Positions 26,514 to 35,401 of a stretch of DNA of 64,000 nt are shown here, in pieces (position 1 is the stretch's first letter; every line of letters starts with the position of its first letter). This stretch comes from Anaerosphaera multitolerans (GTDB taxonomy: Bacteria > Bacillota > Clostridia > Tissierellales > Peptoniphilaceae). Under the pieces are notes generated by a model. The model did not search any database. It saw only the letters and a list, made by a program, of their open reading frames with translations, and was not told the origin of the DNA. Location: assembly GCF_004006535.1 (NCBI RefSeq), contig NZ_RLIH01000003.1, positions 124,001 to 188,000 of the forward strand, written 5' to 3'. The translations under genes were made by a program, and so were the position numbers.

Positions 26514-27695
26514 TCATATTCTATTTGTAATATCAAACATAGGTACTGCTATAGATATGACTACATAACCTACAATTATAGATAATATCACTATAGTTAT
26601 CGGTTCAATTAATTGGATTAACCTGTTTTCTTTTAATCTTATCTCATGTTCATAATATTCTACCAAGGATTTTAGGATTTCTTCAAAATTTGACGATTCT
26701 TCCCCTACTTGCAACATTGAAATTACCATATTAGGGAAAATTTTTAAATTTTTAAAAGTAGTGGAGAGTTCCACTCCCTTCTTTAAATCATCCATAGAAG
26801 ATTTTAATTTTTCCTCAATAATTACATTTTCTACAGACTTACTTACTATATTTAGTGTGCTTGAAACAGTAGCTTTGGACTTAATTAAGAAATACATCAT
26901 ATTCAATATTTTGTTTCCAAGTATTAACCTATAAAAGGAACTTTTAAGCTTTACGCTATCCCTTTTTCTCTTTCCAAGTTCACTTTTAAAAAAGATAATT
27001 AAAACTATTAATATAGATATAATTATTAATAAAATGATAATAATATTTGCGTTTATAAATTTTGAAATATTGATTAAAAAAGTTGTCATCTTAGGCAGGT
27101 CCACATCCGAGTTGTTAAAAATATTCTCAAAAGTTGGAAGTATGTTAAATACTAAAAAATTGACTATTATAACTGTAACTAAAATTAAAATGATAGGATA
27201 TATTAAGGCACCTTGAATTTTTTTATTTAACATGCCTTCTTTAATATAATAATTAGATAGGTTTTTGAAAATTATTGAAATGTCAGAGGAATTTTCTCCT
27301 ATTGAAACCATATTTACAATAAAACTGGGAAATAGTTTTGATTTTTGCATAGATTCACTTAGAGGTATCCCCCTATTTAAATCTTCGTAAATGGAAATTA
27401 AAGATTCTCTCTTCTTACCCTTTTCCTGTAATGAAAGTATTTTAAATGATTTGGGTATTGGTATTTTTGATTTTGTCATAACGTAAAGTTCATATAATAA
27501 TATTTGAATATCCTCACCTGAAAATATTTTTTTAGATATTTTAAGCTCTCTATTCCCGTAACTTTCTCTTTCTATAGTTATCGGTTTTAAATTTCTATCT
27601 CTTAAAATTTCTAAAACCAACTCTTTGGAATCTGTTTCTATAAATTCTTCAACCACTTCGTTAAACTTATTTATGACCTTACACTTATAAATCAT
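26514..27695 (-). CDS. pilC: Type IV pilus platform protein PilC (type II secretion F family)
   Basis: PilC is the inner-membrane platform that links the PilB ATPase to pilin insertion. The 393-residue protein shows the two tandem T2SSF domains (about 60-190 and 260-385) and three hydrophobic segments (about 167-187 and 214-235, and the C-terminal PITIVILSIIVGYVVISIAVP near 370-388). Start ATG follows AGGAG. It is 3 bases after pilB and 8 bases before the prepilin gene. Confidence 0.93.
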   Translation of the reverse strand: MIYKCKVINKFNEVVEEFIETDSKELVLEILRDRNLKPITIERESYGNRELKISKKIFSGEDIQILLYELYVMTKSKIPIPKSFKILSLQEKGKKRESLISIYEDLNRGIPLSESMQKSKLFPSFIVNMVSIGENSSDISIIFKNLSNYYIKEGMLNKKIQGALIYPIILILVTVIIVNFLVFNILPTFENIFNNSDVDLPKMTTFLINISKFINANIIIILLIIISILIVLIIFFKSELGKRKRDSVKLKSSFYRLILGNKILNMMYFLIKSKATVSSTLNIVSKSVENVIIEEKLKSSMDDLKKGVELSTTFKNLKIFPNMVISMLQVGEESSNFEEILKSLVEYYEHEIRLKENRLIQLIEPITIVILSIIVGYVVISIAVPMFDITNRI

Positions 27696-27698
27696 ACA

Positions 27699-29147
27699 CT
27701 ACACTCCTATAGTAATTAAATTTTTATATATTTCTTCTACAGAAGTTTCGCCTTTTAATAAAAGGACTTTCATCGCATCTTTCAAAGTTACCATACCTCC
27801 TTTTTCAGCAATGGATTTTAATTCACTTAGGGAAGACCCTTTGTTTATAGCCTGTCTTAACTCTTCATTAACTACTAAGATTTCAAAGACGGCTCTTCTT
27901 CCACTATAGCCATTGTAACAACTTGAACACCCTACTGGCTCACAAACATCTAAATATTCTCCATACAAATCCACATAGGTTTTCACTCTCCTTTTACAAT
28001 TACAAAGCTTCCTAACTAACCTTTGAGATACTATACCTATTACGCCTGCAGATAGCAGGTAGTTGTCAATACCCATATCTAACAATCTATAAATTGCTGA
28101 TACACTACTATTGGCATGAATCGTACTAAATACAAGTCTGCCGCTTATTGAAGATTTTATTGCAATATCCGCAGTTTCTAAACTTCTAATCTCCCCAACC
28201 ATAATTATATCGGGATCCAATCTTAATATGGCTCTTAATCCGCTTTCAAAATCCAATCCTACCTTTTCTTCTATTTCAATTTGATTTATTCCCTCAATTT
28301 TATATTCCACAGGATCTTCTACAGTCATAATATTTATCTCATCTGATTTAAGAGATTTAAGTAAGGCGTAAAGCGTTGAAGTTTTTCCACTATTTGTGGG
28401 GCCGCAAATTAATAACAGTCCACTTGGCTGAGAAGTTAACTGTTCCATTAGATATAAGTCATTTCCCTCCAATCCTATTCCACTCTTGCTATAATCAATA
28501 CTTTCTTTATTTAATATTCTAAAAACAATTTTCCCACCACTGGAAGTTGGCGTTATTGCAACACGAATATCTATATTTTTCCCCATGTATTTATATGTAA
28601 ATCTTCCATCTTGAGGAATGTTTTTAACTGTGTAATCCAAGTTGCATAGAACTTTTGTCCTAATATGTATTCTTTGATTTGCCCACTGAGGAACAGGACA
28701 TAAGTCCATTAAAACTCCGTCAATTCTAATTCTAATAAGAGCTCCTTCTTCGTCACTGTCAATATGTACATCTGAACCGTTGTTCTCTATTGCATAATTT
28801 AAAATTAAATTTAAAAATCGTACAATTGGAGAATCTGTTAAATCTTCCACATAGTCATCTTCTAAAGAAATGTCCCTTTCTAAGTTGTTCAATTCATTTA
28901 TAATAGAAGATTTATCTTTTTTCCCATAGACTTTATTTCTATATGCTACAATTTCTTCACTACTGCAAATTTTAAAGACTATGTTTTTTCCGGTAATTAT
29001 TCTCAATAAAACAGAAGTATTTTGATCGTCTTCCAACGACCAAAATACTATACTGTCTTCGTCTTCACTTATAGGTACAACATCATACTTCATAGATAGG
29101 TCTATATTGATAACTTCTAAGGTTTTCTTCCTTAAAATTTCACACAT
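27699..29147 (-). CDS. pilB: Type IV pilus assembly ATPase PilB (GspE family)
   Basis: PilB is the hexameric secretion ATPase driving pilus extension. The 482-residue protein has Walker A GPTNSGKT at 249-256, the Walker B region DPDIIMVGE at 311-319, the His box with His344, and a cysteine cluster (Cys382, Cys384, Cys402, Cys407, Cys410) that fits the zinc-binding CM domain of PilB/GspE. The N-terminal domain is short (about 100 residues), so a full N1E domain is lacking. Start ATG follows the topA stop by one base, with AAGGGG upstream. No PilT retraction ATPase is in this window. Confidence 0.94.
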   Translation of the reverse strand: MCEILRKKTLEVINIDLSMKYDVVPISEDEDSIVFWSLEDDQNTSVLLRIITGKNIVFKICSSEEIVAYRNKVYGKKDKSSIINELNNLERDISLEDDYVEDLTDSPIVRFLNLILNYAIENNGSDVHIDSDEEGALIRIRIDGVLMDLCPVPQWANQRIHIRTKVLCNLDYTVKNIPQDGRFTYKYMGKNIDIRVAITPTSSGGKIVFRILNKESIDYSKSGIGLEGNDLYLMEQLTSQPSGLLLICGPTNSGKTSTLYALLKSLKSDEINIMTVEDPVEYKIEGINQIEIEEKVGLDFESGLRAILRLDPDIIMVGEIRSLETADIAIKSSISGRLVFSTIHANSSVSAIYRLLDMGIDNYLLSAGVIGIVSQRLVRKLCNCKRRVKTYVDLYGEYLDVCEPVGCSSCYNGYSGRRAVFEILVVNEELRQAINKGSSLSELKSIAEKGGMVTLKDAMKVLLLKGETSVEEIYKNLITIGV

Positions 29148-29148
29148 T

Positions 29149-31224
29149 TTAATCCCCTTCTACTTCTTCTCTATAGCTACAAGTTTTATTATTACATTTT
29201 AATATGTGTTCTTTTCTGTTATTAACCTCAACTAAAATTTCATTACACTCCGGACACTTCTTATCAACAGGTTTGTTCCATGTTACAAAGTCACATTCCG
29301 GATAGTTGCTACATCCATAAAACTTTCTTCCTTTTTTACTTCTCTTAACAACTATATCTCCATCACACTTAGGGCATTTTACATTTATCTTTTCTACTAA
29401 AGGTTTTGCATTTCTACATTCAGGAAAACCTGGACACGCTAAAAATTTACCATATCTTCCCATTTTTATAACCATATTTCGTCCGCATTTTTCACATTTT
29501 ATGTCTGTTACTTCATCACGAATCTCAACTTTTTTTATTTTTTCTTCAGCCACAAGTAACTCTTTTTCAAATTTATCATAAAATTCAGAAATTATACTTT
29601 TCCATTGAATCTCACCTTCTGCAACCTTATCTAATTCATCTTCCATTTCTGCCGTAAATTTTTCATTTACTATATCAGGAAAATTTTCAACTAGAATTTC
29701 ATTTACAGTAATACCAAGTTCTGTAGGGATTAACTTCTTTTCCTCTAAAACCACATAATACCTTGAAAGTAAAGTACTTACTATGGGCGAATAAGTTGAA
29801 GGTCTTCCTATTCCCCATTCTTCAAGGAGTTTTATTAAACTTGCTTCGTTATATCTTGCCGGAGGCTGAGTGAAATGCTGGTTTTTCTCTATGGATTTCA
29901 ATTTCAACAAATCATTTAATTCCAAATCCGGCAGAATATTATCTTTTTCTGAATCTATTTCATAAACCTTTAAAAATCCATCAAAACTAATTTGAGAGCC
30001 TGATGCTTTAAATATTTCATCATTTGAATTAACACTTAAGTTAATAGTATCATAAATTGCAGGCTGCATTTGAGAAGCTACGAACCTTCTCCAAATTAAA
30101 TTATAAAGCCTAAACTCATCTCTGCTTAATGAATCTTTTAAAGAAAAAGGAGTTCTGTTTACATCGGTAGGTCTAATACATTCATGGGCATCTTGAACGT
30201 TACCCTTTTGTTTTGACCTTGTATTCTGTTTTGAGTATTCCTTTCCGTAATTACTATCTATATAGGATAAAAGCGTCTCTAAAGCTTCAGGAGAGATTCT
30301 GGTGGAATCAGTTCTCATATAGGTGATTAAACCTACTGAACCTTCTTTTGGCACTTCAATTCCCTCATAAAGTCTTTGGGCAAGCATCATAGTCTTTTTC
30401 GTGGAAAAATTCAATTTTTTTGAGGCTTCCTGCTGAAGCGTAGAGGTAGTGAAAGGTTGATTTGGATTTTTCTTCCTTAATCCTTTTTTTATCTCTGACA
30501 CTTTAAAGTTATTTTCATCAACCTTATTTAGTATTTCATCTGCCTGTTTTTCGTTTTTTATATCTACTTTTTTAACTTTACCATTTTCTAAAGTTCCATA
30601 GTACTTAGTAAGGAAACTTTTTCTGGATTTTTTTAATGTAGCTTCTATACTCCAATACTCTTCTGATATAAAATCTTCAATTTCCTGTTCTCTATCACAG
30701 ATAATTTTTAATACTACTGATTGTACTCTACCGGCAGATAGACCGCTTTTCACCTTTTTCCATAATAAAGGACTTATTTTATAGCCCACTAGTCTATCAA
30801 GAACACGTCTTGCCTGTTGAGCATCTACTAAGTTCATATCTATGCTTCTTGGAGATTTTATCTGTTTCTTTACAGTATCCTTAGTAATTTCATTAAAGGT
30901 TACCCTTGCCTTAGCTGTAGGCTCTATATCCAAAATATGTGACAAGTGCCAGGATATTGCCTCTCCTTCCCTGTCCGGGTCAGTAGCTAAAAAAACTTTA
31001 TTCGCTGCCTTGGCATCTTTTTTTAAGCTTTTAATTATATCGCCTTTCCCCCTAATATTTATATACTTAGGTTCAAAGTTATTTTCTATATCTATTCCCA
31101 ATGTGCTTTTCGGAAGATCTCTTATATGTCCAACAGAGGCCACCACTTTATAATTACTTCCCAACATTTTTTTAATAGTTTTTGCCTTAGTAGGTGACTC
31201 AACTATCACTAAATTTTTAGCCAA
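29149..31224 (-). CDS. topA: DNA topoisomerase I (type IA)
   Basis: TopA relaxes negative supercoils. The 691-residue protein has an N-terminal TOPRIM domain (VIVESPTKAKTIKKML; DPDREGEAISWH), the active-site tyrosine in GLITYMRTDSTRIS (about residue 300), and three C-terminal four-cysteine zinc modules (CEKCGRNM...; CPKCDGDI...; CPECNEIL...). The start is TTG at 31224 behind AAGGAAG. It heads an operon with the pilus genes and has a good promoter. Confidence 0.98.
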   Translation of the reverse strand: MAKNLVIVESPTKAKTIKKMLGSNYKVVASVGHIRDLPKSTLGIDIENNFEPKYINIRGKGDIIKSLKKDAKAANKVFLATDPDREGEAISWHLSHILDIEPTAKARVTFNEITKDTVKKQIKSPRSIDMNLVDAQQARRVLDRLVGYKISPLLWKKVKSGLSAGRVQSVVLKIICDREQEIEDFISEEYWSIEATLKKSRKSFLTKYYGTLENGKVKKVDIKNEKQADEILNKVDENNFKVSEIKKGLRKKNPNQPFTTSTLQQEASKKLNFSTKKTMMLAQRLYEGIEVPKEGSVGLITYMRTDSTRISPEALETLLSYIDSNYGKEYSKQNTRSKQKGNVQDAHECIRPTDVNRTPFSLKDSLSRDEFRLYNLIWRRFVASQMQPAIYDTINLSVNSNDEIFKASGSQISFDGFLKVYEIDSEKDNILPDLELNDLLKLKSIEKNQHFTQPPARYNEASLIKLLEEWGIGRPSTYSPIVSTLLSRYYVVLEEKKLIPTELGITVNEILVENFPDIVNEKFTAEMEDELDKVAEGEIQWKSIISEFYDKFEKELLVAEEKIKKVEIRDEVTDIKCEKCGRNMVIKMGRYGKFLACPGFPECRNAKPLVEKINVKCPKCDGDIVVKRSKKGRKFYGCSNYPECDFVTWNKPVDKKCPECNEILVEVNNRKEHILKCNNKTCSYREEVEGD

Positions 31225-31272
31225 ACTTACACTTCCTTTATTTTAACGTAATAATAGTAATTAATTTCTTAT

Positions 31273-31301
31273 ATAATAACAGTAATTTAAAATCTCTTCA
31301 A
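31273..31301 (-). promoter_or_regulatory. Promoter of the topA-pilus operon
   Basis: TTGAAG (31296-31301), a 17-base spacer and TATTAT (31273-31278), about 50 bases before the topA TTG. Confidence 0.7.
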
Positions 31302-31328
31302 CATTTAAAACATACCCCTATAATAACA

Positions 31329-31364
31329 TAAAAAAACTTTCCCTATTTATTTATAGAGAAAGTT
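31329..31364 (-). terminator. Intrinsic terminator after the NlpC/P60 gene
   Basis: On the minus strand AACTTTCTCTAT pairs with ATAGGGAAAGTT (one G-U), followed by TTTTT. It lies 15 bases past the stop at 31380. Confidence 0.9.
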
Positions 31365-31379
31365 CTGAATTTAATACTA

Positions 31380-32342
31380 TTATAAAACTCTAGTGGCATT
31401 GTTATATCTGGCATCATAATAATCTTCATTTAGTGAAGAAATAACTACTTTGCCCTGTCCGCTTGAAGCGTGTACAAAATTATCGCCACCCATATAGATA
31501 CCAACATGTGAAACTCCTCCACCAGCAGTATTAAAGAATACTAAATCTCCTGGCTCTAAATTATTTCTTGACACTTGAGTTCCATAAGTTGATTGCTCAG
31601 ATGAAGATCTTGGAAGATTTATACCTAATTTGTTCTTATACACAGCATATATTAAACCAGAACAATCAAATCCGCCATCACCTGTTGCTCCATATACGTA
31701 CTTTGTTCCCATATGTTCTAGGGCTAAATCTATAGCCTCACTAGCTTTTGCATTATCTGTAGAAGGTACATATTCATCTACTTCAATATTAGCACCTTGC
31801 TTAGCTATTTTTTCAATTTCCTCTTCTTCTTTTTCCAACTGTTCAATATCTATAGATTGAACATTATTATCTAAGTTTACAGGCTCATCGTACTTAATAG
31901 TTTCAGTTCCCACAAGTTCAAGATTTGCCTTTGCAACTTGTCCTTTTATATTATCATCACTTTTAATTACTAAATTCTCACCTAAATCATCAACTAATAC
32001 TACTTCTTCACCTAAAAATAAATTTCTTAAAATTTGATCTTCAGAATCTTTAATCGAAGTATTTTTAATTACTTTATAAGTAGTAATTTCAGATTCAGTC
32101 AATTTAACTTTTTCAACCGGTACTGTTACTTTAGCCTTACCCTTAGATACTATGTATCCGTCATTTGACTCATCTATTATATTAGCTACTTCTCCCACTT
32201 CAAAATATACTTTATTTCCACTATAGGTAGTTTGAACGTGTTCATTAATAAAAATTCCAGTATCCTTAAGACCGAACAATGACACTACACAAAGCGCTGC
32301 CAAACCATAAGGCACCTTATTTTTTATATTTATATTAAACAA
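31380..32342 (-). CDS. Secreted C40 (NlpC/P60) peptidoglycan endopeptidase
   Basis: The 320-residue protein has a hydrophobic signal segment at about 13-27 and a beta-rich N-terminal region (about 40-145) that probably forms two SH3-like wall-binding domains. After a Glu-rich linker, the C-terminal NlpC/P60 domain (about 205-320) has Cys in GFDCSGLIY, the catalytic His in SHVGIYMGG, and the third polar residue His in FVHASSG. It likely cuts stem-peptide cross-links. The start is TTG at 32342 with AAGGAG eight bases upstream. It is monocistronic, with a promoter embedded in the rnpB terminator. Confidence 0.93.
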   Translation of the reverse strand: MFNINIKNKVPYGLAALCVVSLFGLKDTGIFINEHVQTTYSGNKVYFEVGEVANIIDESNDGYIVSKGKAKVTVPVEKVKLTESEITTYKVIKNTSIKDSEDQILRNLFLGEEVVLVDDLGENLVIKSDDNIKGQVAKANLELVGTETIKYDEPVNLDNNVQSIDIEQLEKEEEEIEKIAKQGANIEVDEYVPSTDNAKASEAIDLALEHMGTKYVYGATGDGGFDCSGLIYAVYKNKLGINLPRSSSEQSTYGTQVSRNNLEPGDLVFFNTAGGGVSHVGIYMGGDNFVHASSGQGKVVISSLNEDYYDARYNNATRVL

Positions 32343-32385
32343 ATCGTAACACTCCTTAACTTAATTTCTAAATCAATTCTATTAA

Positions 32386-32414
32386 AGTATAACAAAGCGG
32401 TTACAAAAAAGCAA
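32386..32414 (-). promoter_or_regulatory. Candidate promoter of the NlpC/P60 gene
   Basis: TTGCTT (32409-32414), 17 bases, TATACT (32386-32391). The -35 overlaps the 3' edge of the rnpB terminator, so the two elements share DNA. Confidence 0.5.
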
Positions 32415-32465
32415 TAAAAGATTACAATTTTATTAAACATTTTAATAAATTTGTAATCTTTTATT
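32404..32465 (-). terminator. Intrinsic terminator of rnpB
   Basis: On the minus strand AATAAAAGATTACAA pairs with TTGTAATCTTTTATT around an inner weaker hairpin of 23 bases, followed by GCTTTTTT. It begins 6 bases past the RNase P RNA 3' end. Confidence 0.9.
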
Positions 32466-32470
32466 AGTTT

Positions 32471-32799
32471 GACAAGTAAATCTATAAGCTGTGTTCTGTT
32501 TAATCAATCATCTATCTATATTTTATCGTCACCGATAAACTTTAGCGACCTACCTACCGGCAGATGCGAGCAACATCTGTTATTCCTATTTTGGTCTTGC
32601 TCCGAATGGGGTTTACATGGCATTATTATTACTAATAATCCGGTGAGCTCTTACCTCGCCTTTCCACCCTTACCGTAATGGCGGTATATTTCTGTTGCAC
32701 TTTCCTTAGGGTCGCCCCCACCGGCCGTTAGCCGGCATCCTGCTCTATGGAGCACAGACTTTCCTCATCATTGCGATGCGATTGACCAATTTACTTGTC
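32471..32799 (-). ncRNA. rnpB: RNase P RNA, type A
   Basis: The minus strand carries the catalytic RNA of RNase P, about 329 bases. The ends pair as GACAAGTAAA with TTTACTTGTC (P1, perfect 10 bp). Conserved blocks in order: GAGGAAAGTCTGTGCTCC, GGAAAGTGCAACAGAAA, ACCGCC...GGTAAGGGTGGAAAGGCG, AGGTAAGAGCTCACCGG, GTAAACCCC, and CCGGTAGGTAGGTCGCT near the 3' end. The AGAGCTCACCGG block and overall order fit the ancestral type A rather than the Bacillus type B. Its promoter overlaps the stop of nif3. Confidence 0.96.
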
Positions 32800-32806
32800 T
32801 TAAGAC

Positions 32807-32835
32807 ATTTTAACACTAATCTCAAATATCATCAA
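32807..32835 (-). promoter_or_regulatory. Promoter of rnpB
   Basis: TTGATG (32830-32835), a 17-base spacer and TAAAAT (32807-32812) preceded by TG (extended -10). The predicted start coincides with the RNA 5' end at about 32799. The -35 is inside the last codons of nif3. Confidence 0.75.
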
Positions 32836-33610
32836 CATCTATTTCATAACTATTTTTTAAAGTTGTATAAATATTTAATTTAAAGTCTTTTAACAATTTT
32901 TCTTTAATCTTCTCAACTATAATTTTTTCACTGTTATAATGACCAATATCAACTATGATTAAATTGTTTTCATAGGCTAATTGTCCCTCATGATGCTTAA
33001 CGTCTCCAGTAAAATAAATATCTGATTTTTCGTCAATTGCATTTCTAATAAAATCAGCCCCTGCCCCTCCACAAAGAGAAACTTTTTTCACTGATTCTTT
33101 TAATTTACCATATATTCTTAAGTTATTTATATTAAATTGTAATTTTAAAAATTCTATAAATTCTTCTAAAGGCATCTCCTTTTCCAGCAATCCTGTCCTG
33201 CCTATATAATATCCCTTTTCAGTCTTATATAGACCTTTTACCTCTCTTAAATTTAAGAGCTTACTGATTGTGTCATTAACTCCTTCTTCAGCTATATCTA
33301 AAGTAGTATGTGCGCTGTATACGGTAATTTTATTTTCAATCAACCTTATTACATTCTTTCCAATATACTCATCACTTCTTATAGACTTTAAGCCGTTAAA
33401 AAACATTGGATGATGTGTAATAATCAATTTTACATTTTTTTCAATAGCCATATCTACCACTTCATCAGTTAAATCCAATGCTACTACAATATTTTCAATT
33501 TCACTATTTTCAAATAATATTTGAACTCCGGAGTTGTCCCAATCTTCTTCATATTCCGGTTTGGCCCAATTTTCCATAAATCTTATTATTTCTTCTACTT
33601 TATAGTGCAT
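32822..33610 (-). CDS. Nif3-like dinuclear metal centre protein
   Basis: A 262-residue DUF34/Nif3 family protein, possibly GTP cyclohydrolase I type 2-like, with metal-binding histidines in THHPMFFNG, HTTLDIA and DVKHHEGQLA (His at about 205 and 206). The short form without the PII-like insertion is seen. It is the last gene of a 15-gene operon; its start overlaps trmK by 16 bases. Known function in bacteria is not settled. The order trmK-nif3 is the same as yqfN-yqfO in Bacillus. Confidence 0.93.
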   Translation of the reverse strand: MHYKVEEIIRFMENWAKPEYEEDWDNSGVQILFENSEIENIVVALDLTDEVVDMAIEKNVKLIITHHPMFFNGLKSIRSDEYIGKNVIRLIENKITVYSAHTTLDIAEEGVNDTISKLLNLREVKGLYKTEKGYYIGRTGLLEKEMPLEEFIEFLKLQFNINNLRIYGKLKESVKKVSLCGGAGADFIRNAIDEKSDIYFTGDVKHHEGQLAYENNLIIVDIGHYNSEKIIVEKIKEKLLKDFKLNIYTTLKNSYEIDVDDI

Positions 33611-34293
33611 AATAACTCCTTATATCTATTATTTATCTTAGATAATTCCTCAACTCTGTCTCTTACTTTTTCGCTCTTATAATCTTTAATTTCATCAATT
33701 ATAGAATTATTATATTTTATTTTCTCTGTAAGAAAATCTTTTAATATAGGATCTTTTCTATCTAAAAGTATTTTGGGAATCTCATAAAAAATTTTATTGA
33801 CACTTCTAATAATTCCATCATATTTTGTAACTATAATTTCAAAATAGCTGCCATCTTCATAGACTATCAGTTCATCAACTATATTAAATCCATTTTCATA
33901 GAGAAATTTTCTTAATAATTCCTGCCCTTGCATAGGTTGAAGAATAATTTTATCCAGTTCTTTAACTAATTCAATCTCACTTTTAAGTATTTTAGAAATT
34001 AATTGTCCACCCATACCTGCAATTATTACGGTGTCTACCTCACCCTTATTTAAAACGCTTAAGCCATCACCTACTCTTGTCTTTATATGTTTTTCATTTC
34101 CCATACTCTCAATTAAGGAAATACTTTTTTGTAGCGACTCTTCACTGATATCCGAGCAGATTACATAATTAGAAATATTATTTTCCACTAAAAAATTTGG
34201 CACAAATCCATGATCTGTGCCAATATCCGCTACTTTTGAATTTTTACTAACTAAATTTGACAAAGTTTTTAGCCTTTTTGATATTTTCATCAT
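33595..34293 (-). CDS. trmK: tRNA (adenine22-N1)-methyltransferase TrmK
   Basis: TrmK makes m1A22 in tRNA. The 232-residue protein has the SAM motif [14 protein letters not shown] (about 23-36) and the AGMGGQLI stretch (about 92-99) of the family, followed by a C-terminal helical extension typical of TrmK. The start overlaps rpoD by 4 bases. Confidence 0.95.
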   Translation of the reverse strand: MMKISKRLKTLSNLVSKNSKVADIGTDHGFVPNFLVENNISNYVICSDISEESLQKSISLIESMGNEKHIKTRVGDGLSVLNKGEVDTVIIAGMGGQLISKILKSEIELVKELDKIILQPMQGQELLRKFLYENGFNIVDELIVYEDGSYFEIIVTKYDGIIRSVNKIFYEIPKILLDRKDPILKDFLTEKIKYNNSIIDEIKDYKSEKVRDRVEELSKINNRYKELLCTIK

Positions 34294-35390
34294 TCTAAAA
34301 AATCCTTTAATTTTTTGCTTCTACTTGGGTGTCTGAGCTTTCGTAATGCCTTAGCTTCAATCTGTCTTATTCTTTCTCTTGTGACGTCAAATTCTTTGCC
34401 TACTTCTTCAAGAGTTCTCGCTCTACCATCATCTAAACCAAATCGAAGAGTTAAAACTTTTTTCTCTCTATCAGTTAAAGTTTCTAAAACGTCACTTAAC
34501 TGCTCCTTTAAAAGAGCAAAGGTAGCTGCATCAGAAGGAGATAATATATCATCATCAGGAATGAAATCTCCTAAATGAGAGTCCTCCTCTTCTCCTATTG
34601 GAGTTTCTAAGGATACGGGCTCTTGGGCTATTTTTTGTATTTCTCTAACCTTTTCCACTTCTAAGTTCATTTCCTTGGCGATTTCTTCAGGAGACGGATC
34701 TCTACCAAGTTCTTGAACCAATTGTCTTTGAACTCTAACTAATTTATTTATAGTTTCAACCATGTGAACTGGAATTCTAATAGTTCGAGCTTGATCAGCT
34801 ATGGCTCTGGTAATTGCCTGTCTAATCCACCATGTAGCATAAGTAGAAAACTTAAATCCCTTGGTATAGTCAAATTTCTCAACTGCCTTCATTAAACCCA
34901 AGTTTCCCTCTTGGATTAAATCCAAAAAGTTCATACCTCGTCCCACATATCTTTTTGCAATTGAAACCACAAGTCTTAAATTCGCCTCTGCCAACTCCTG
35001 TTTAGCAAACTCATCTCCTGCTTCCATTCTCTTTGCAATTTCAACTTCTTCTTCTCCGGTTAAAAGCGGTATCTTACCTATTTCCTTTAAATACATTCTA
35101 ACAGGATCATCTACACTAATACCTTTCGGAACTGATAAATCTTCTTTTTCTTCGTCAGTTACTTCTTCTTCAATTTTTTTGTCATCTAAAACTTCAATGC
35201 CATCTTTTTCAAAATCTTGATAAAGTAAATCTATTTCATCACTTTCCGTTTCAACTTCTCCAAGCGCATTGATAATCTCACTATAAGTTAAATTACCCTT
35301 CTTTCTACCTGCACTTTTTAAGTTATCAATAATATTTTCTTTTGTTTCAACCTTTTCCCCACTAAACGTAAGGTTATTATCATCGACCAT
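34290..35390 (-). CDS. rpoD: Primary sigma factor RpoD (SigA)
   Basis: The 366-residue primary sigma factor carries a Lys-rich N-terminal region 1.1 (about 25-75), region 1.2 ([20 protein letters not shown]), region 2 with [20 protein letters not shown] and [17 protein letters not shown] for -10 recognition, region 3, and region 4 HTH with [20 protein letters not shown] at the C-terminus. Start ATG has AAGGAGG. It follows dnaG by 11 bases, the conserved macromolecular synthesis order. Confidence 0.98.
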   Translation of the reverse strand: MVDDNNLTFSGEKVETKENIIDNLKSAGRKKGNLTYSEIINALGEVETESDEIDLLYQDFEKDGIEVLDDKKIEEEVTDEEKEDLSVPKGISVDDPVRMYLKEIGKIPLLTGEEEVEIAKRMEAGDEFAKQELAEANLRLVVSIAKRYVGRGMNFLDLIQEGNLGLMKAVEKFDYTKGFKFSTYATWWIRQAITRAIADQARTIRIPVHMVETINKLVRVQRQLVQELGRDPSPEEIAKEMNLEVEKVREIQKIAQEPVSLETPIGEEEDSHLGDFIPDDDILSPSDAATFALLKEQLSDVLETLTDREKKVLTLRFGLDDGRARTLEEVGKEFDVTRERIRQIEAKALRKLRHPSRSKKLKDFLE

Positions 35391-35401
35391 ATTATTCCTC
35401 C

